Shown here piece after piece: positions 61,282-64,000 of a stretch of DNA of 64,000 bases. The DNA comes from Aidingimonas lacisalsi. GTDB lineage: Bacteria > Pseudomonadota > Gammaproteobacteria > Pseudomonadales > Halomonadaceae. The translations under genes and the position numbers were made by a program. How positions within the stretch are numbered: the first letter of the stretch is position 1; every line of letters starts with the position of its first letter. The notes below the pieces were generated by a model. The model had not been told where the DNA came from and searched no databases. It saw nothing but the letters and a program-made list of their open reading frames with translations. The DNA lies in NCBI RefSeq assembly GCF_008079445.1, contig NZ_VRYH01000005.1:186001-250000 (forward strand), written 5' to 3'.

Positions 61282-61926
61282 GCACACCAGTACATGAGAG
61301 GCCTAAGCACGGCCTCCATGCCCCTACCCAGACACACGAGGCTGGTTACCAGGCAGCTTCGCCTGTGATCGCGGCACACGACCGATACGTTCTATATTTA
61401 CAAGTGTTGTAGAACTATCCATGCGCCGACGACAACATTGTGACGGTCACGCGACATCCATGTTGCAACGCAATGAAGCCAGCCGCCATCCGCCCCATCG
61501 GCGACACCCGGATCGTTTTCCACACTTTCTGTGGATAACCATGTTCATAACCTTGAGAAAAGTTCCAGGAAACTGCATGACAAGCGGGTTACCCTCAAAT
61601 CGGTCAATTTTTAAACAATCATAATCGACTGATTTACTTGAATTTATTAGAAAACTCATCCTCGAGATCAGCTTATATGAGTGTTATGCACAAAGACGTC
61701 GGACGACGCGGCATACGTGGACAACTTTTGCAGCGTGTCAAGGGTGACAGGTCAAAATCAGCCCCACCGATGCCCTATCCATGACAGTTTCACATCGACG
61801 ATATGACATCTCGGCGACAAAATCTCACCAAGACATGCACACGACGTCAGCGATCTCAACCGCCACTTGGACGAGGAGAACAGATGCCGCTGATCTAGGT
61901 ATGAGGAAGGAGTAACGTGAAAGAAG
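61282..61926. other. Intergenic region with DnaA-box-like sequences and an AT-rich stretch
   Basis: 645 bases with no credible gene. A GAGGCC/GGCCTC hairpin lies at 61298-61316, just after gltA, without a T-tract. DnaA-box-like sites follow: TTTTCCACA at 61516-61524 (one mismatch), TGTGGATAA at 61530-61538 (perfect, minus orientation) and TTATGCACA at 61684-61692 (fits TTATNCACA). Between them, 61601-61660 is AT-rich. Several GATC sites are scattered. It could be a DnaA-binding locus or simply a leader; dnaA/dnaN are not here. Confidence 0.4.
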
Positions 61927-62002
61927 TGGCGTCCCATAGGGGGTTCGAACCCCTGTTACCGCCGTGAAAGGGCGGTGTCCTGGACCACTAGACGAATGGG
62001 AC
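61927..62002 (-). tRNA. tRNA-Glu (anticodon TTC)
   Basis: On the minus strand a 76-base cloverleaf: acceptor GTCCCAT/ATGGGAC, anticodon stem CCGCC/GGCGG with loop CTTTCAC (anticodon TTC), T-loop GTTCGAA, and an encoded 3' CCA. It is nearly the same as E. coli tRNA-Glu. It follows tRNA-Ala, and both lie behind gltX, which charges this tRNA. Confidence 0.97.
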
Positions 62003-62020
62003 GCATAGTCGACTCGAGGA

Positions 62021-62096
62021 TGGTGGAGCCTAGCGGGCTCGAACCGCTGACCTCAACACTGCCAGTGTTGCGCTCTCCCAGCTGAGCTAAGGCCCC
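62021..62096 (-). tRNA. tRNA-Ala (anticodon GGC)
   Basis: On the minus strand a 76-base cloverleaf: acceptor beginning GGGGCC and closing GGCTCC with a G-T pair (the identity element of tRNA-Ala), D-arm AGCTCAGCTGGGAGAGC, anticodon loop CTGGCAG (anticodon GGC), T-loop GTTCGAG and an encoded CCA. It is probably co-transcribed with tRNA-Glu 18 bases on. Confidence 0.96.
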
Positions 62097-62129
62097 ACAT
62101 GCATCGATTGCCTCGTGAAGACGGAGCGC

Positions 62130-62158
62130 ATGTTACTGATACGCCCCGGGTTCGTCAA
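62130..62158 (-). promoter_or_regulatory. Promoter of the tRNA-Ala/tRNA-Glu unit
   Basis: Minus strand TTGACG (62158-62153) and TAACAT (62135-62130) are 17 bases apart, followed by GCGCTCC, a GC-rich discriminator as in stringently controlled stable-RNA promoters. It lies between gltX and tRNA-Ala. Confidence 0.65.
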
Positions 62159-62191
62159 TACCTTTTGCGCTTCAAGCGTACAACCGATGGC

Positions 62192-63670
62192 TTATAGTTC
62201 TCGATATTCCTTCTCGAAGCGTTTCGCCTGTTTCTTGGAAACGCCCCCCAGTACATCGACAGCATGACGCAAGCGAGCACGGGTCATGTCCGAACCGAGG
62301 ATGGCCATTGCATCGAGCACCGACGTGGATGTTGGAGAGCCAGTGACAGCAATGAAGACCGGGGCGAGGAAGGCTTTCATCTTGAGCTCGAAATAGTCGG
62401 CCAAGGCCTTGACCTCATCCAGCAGCGCCTCCTTATGCCAGGCTGTGACGCCTTCCAGGCGCCAGACCAGGAATTGCAGCATCTTGAGAAGCGTCTCGCG
62501 CTCCAGCTTGACGCCCTGGAAGCTCGACTCATCGATAGCAGGCAAACCGGAAAAGAAATGACCGGCCAGCGGAGCCACCTCGGACAGAGTATCCACCCTG
62601 GGCCTGACCTGTGGCAGGATCTGCTTGACGTAGTCCTCATTGAATGCCCACTCGCGCAGGGCATGTAGGAGAGCCTCGTCATCGAGATCTTCGCGGATGT
62701 AAACCCCATTAAGCCAAGTCAGTTTCTCAAGATCGAACACCGGCCCACCCAGAGAGATCCGCTGAACGTCGAAGTGCGACATCATCTCGTCAAGCGAAAA
62801 TTTCTCGCGGTCATCAGGCATCGACCACCCCATACGACCCAAATAGTTGGTCACTGCCTGGGGCAGATACCCCATGCGTCGATAATAATTGATCGACGTG
62901 GGGTTCTTTCGTTTGGAGAGCTTCGACTTGTCCGGATTGCGTAGCAAGGGCATGTGGCATAGCTCTGGCATGTCCCAGCCAAAATAGTCGTATAACAACT
63001 GATGCTTGGGTGCGGAATTGATCCACTCCTCACCACGCAGCACATGAGTGATCCCCATCAAGTGATCGTCGACCACATTGGCAAGGTGATAGGTGGGCAT
63101 GCCATCGGACTTGAGAAGAATCTGGGCATCGACCTGGGCCCAATCCACCTCGATGCTGCCACGCAGCATGTCACTGACGACACAGGTGCCCTCCTCCGGT
63201 ACCTGCATCCGAACCACATAAGGCCACGCTTCACGCTCACGACGTGCCGCTTCGTCCTCGGACAAGGCAAGGTCATGCGGCTTCAATGCCAGATGCAGTC
63301 CCTCGGCCTTGCGCGTTTCGCGCAACTCGTCGAGTTCATCACTGGTTCGGTAACACTTGAAAGCGTGCCCGGCATCGAGCAACCGCTGCGCATGCTCGGC
63401 ATAGATATCACCACGCTCGCTCTGACGGTAAGGACCGAACTGGCCACCGACATCCGGCCCCTCATCCCAATCGAGCCCCAGCCAACGCAAGGAATCCAGA
63501 ATCATCTGCTCGGATTCCGCAGTCGAGCGGACACGATCGGTATCCTCGATACGCAAGATGAATTGACCGTTGTGCTGACGAGCGAAGCACAGATTGAACA
63601 ACGCGATATAAGCCGTGCCTACATGCGGGTCACCCGTGGGGGACGGAGCGATGCGAGTGCGTACAGTCAT
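62192..63670 (-). CDS. gltX: Glutamyl-tRNA synthetase
   Basis: A 492-residue class I synthetase charging tRNA-Glu. The HIGH-type motif is PHVG at 16-19 within [14 protein letters not shown]. The KMSKS-type motif is KLSKR (~residue 256), and the C-terminal helical anticodon-binding part is complete. [14 protein letters not shown] insert is typical of this GltX1 type. The zinc-finger Cys cluster seen in E. coli GltX is not apparent. The ribosome site is weak. Two tRNA genes, including its cognate, follow on the same strand. Confidence 0.96.
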   Translation of the reverse strand: MTVRTRIAPSPTGDPHVGTAYIALFNLCFARQHNGQFILRIEDTDRVRSTAESEQMILDSLRWLGLDWDEGPDVGGQFGPYRQSERGDIYAEHAQRLLDAGHAFKCYRTSDELDELRETRKAEGLHLALKPHDLALSEDEAARREREAWPYVVRMQVPEEGTCVVSDMLRGSIEVDWAQVDAQILLKSDGMPTYHLANVVDDHLMGITHVLRGEEWINSAPKHQLLYDYFGWDMPELCHMPLLRNPDKSKLSKRKNPTSINYYRRMGYLPQAVTNYLGRMGWSMPDDREKFSLDEMMSHFDVQRISLGGPVFDLEKLTWLNGVYIREDLDDEALLHALREWAFNEDYVKQILPQVRPRVDTLSEVAPLAGHFFSGLPAIDESSFQGVKLERETLLKMLQFLVWRLEGVTAWHKEALLDEVKALADYFELKMKAFLAPVFIAVTGSPTSTSVLDAMAILGSDMTRARLRHAVDVLGGVSKKQAKRFEKEYREL

Positions 63671-63703
63671 GGTGATTCAATCTCTTGGAGGCAAACTGGC
63701 GAC

Positions 63704-63709
63704 ATTATA
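63704..63709 (-). promoter_or_regulatory. Possible -10 of gltX
   Basis: A perfect TATAAT on the minus strand, 34 bases before the gltX ATG. The -35 region is weak (CTGATG at 17 bases), so the promoter is tentative. Confidence 0.4.
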
Positions 63710-63809
63710 CGCACTCGGTAGCCGATCATCAGCTTTACTACGGCACTTCGTGCCAGCTTCGCATGGCGAACATCAAACCGTGCGAGCCAATGGTCCATAG
63801 CCGAGACGT

Positions 63810-64000
63810 TCAAAGCACCAGATTTTCCCGGAACCATTCTGTGATGAAATCCAGGTAAGTACGAGTCTTGTCCGGCAAGTACTTCCTGGATCGGAACAGG
63901 ACCAGCATGCTGCCATGCTCATTCCAGTAGGGTTGCAAGAGAGGGACGAGCTCGCCGGAAGCCACGGCGGAACGGGCGGCGAAGGTCGGTAGATAGGCCA
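63810..64000 (-). CDS. LysR-family regulator, C-terminal end (cut by the window)
   Basis: The last 63 codons of a minus-strand gene whose start lies beyond the window. The translated end contains AYLPTFAARSAVASGELVPLL, then YLPDKTRTYLDFITEWF and a TGA stop. This is the typical end of a LysR effector domain (the GL.xLP...va.G.LvxlL and lp.kvr.flDfl patterns). Only the family can be named. Confidence 0.75.
   Translation of the reverse strand, partial: AYLPTFAARSAVASGELVPLLQPYWNEHGSMLVLFRSRKYLPDKTRTYLDFITEWFRENLVL

Overview
This is a contiguous stretch of bacterial chromosome carrying mainly core genes. The protein sequences, the gene order (aat-bpt-infA / clpS-clpA; rluE-nudJ-mnmA-hflD-purB-roxA; sdhCDAB-sucAB-lpd-sucCD beside gltA; gltX followed by tRNA-Ala and tRNA-Glu) and the moderately high G+C content point to a gammaproteobacterium. 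A member of the Halomonadaceae (Halomonas or a relative) is my best guess: the set combines Pseudomonas-like and enterobacterial-like gene orders with a monomeric NADP-isocitrate dehydrogenase. The genus is inferred, not proven. I see no insertion sequence, prophage, integron, CRISPR array or rRNA operon. About 50 protein genes and two tRNA genes are supported.

Layout. 0-10.4 kb: replication-fork and division genes (rarA, lolA, ftsK), then a complete set of N-degron genes (aat and bpt transferases, clpS adaptor, clpA unfoldase) around infA. 10.6-19.2 kb: monomeric isocitrate dehydrogenase diverging from a tightly packed tRNA/rRNA-modification and purine cluster (rluE, nudJ, mnmA, hflD, purB, roxA, a GNAT gene). 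19.4-29.3 kb: isocitrate lyase, a SlyB-like lipoprotein, a SlyD-like peptidyl-prolyl isomerase, a CDP-alcohol phosphotransferase with a TVP38/flavin-disulfide-reductase fusion, an exported MsrA, an MFS/LysR divergent pair and an NlpC/P60 lipoprotein. 29.5-48 kb: an unusual multi-repeat DUF1266 protein, gabD-gabT, a sodium:solute symporter, a GlxA-type regulator with an MFS transporter, ycjX-ycjF, a universal stress protein behind a perfect ANR/FNR box, RNase II and a lone DUF1989 protein. 47.9-61.3 kb: a TCA-cycle block on the minus strand (sdhCDAB, sucAB, lpdA, sucCD) diverging from gltA. 61.3-64 kb: an intergenic region with DnaA-box-like sequences, tRNA-Glu, tRNA-Ala, gltX and the end of a LysR gene.

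How the genes work together. The window holds most of the oxidative TCA cycle from citrate synthase to fumarate, including the isocitrate branch point: NADP-isocitrate dehydrogenase versus isocitrate lyase, which opens the glyoxylate shunt. gabT-gabD feeds GABA carbon into the cycle as succinate. The aat/bpt/clpS/clpA genes together form a route for degrading proteins with destabilising N-terminal residues.

The most interesting items are the DUF1266 repeat protein, the TVP38-oxidoreductase fusion with a Tyr where the family base His normally sits, a SucB with two lipoyl domains, a perfect ANR/FNR site ahead of the stress-protein gene, a perfect 11-bp inverted repeat over the sdh promoter, and the DnaA-box-like cluster downstream of gltA. 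I found no clearly new defence or mobile system.
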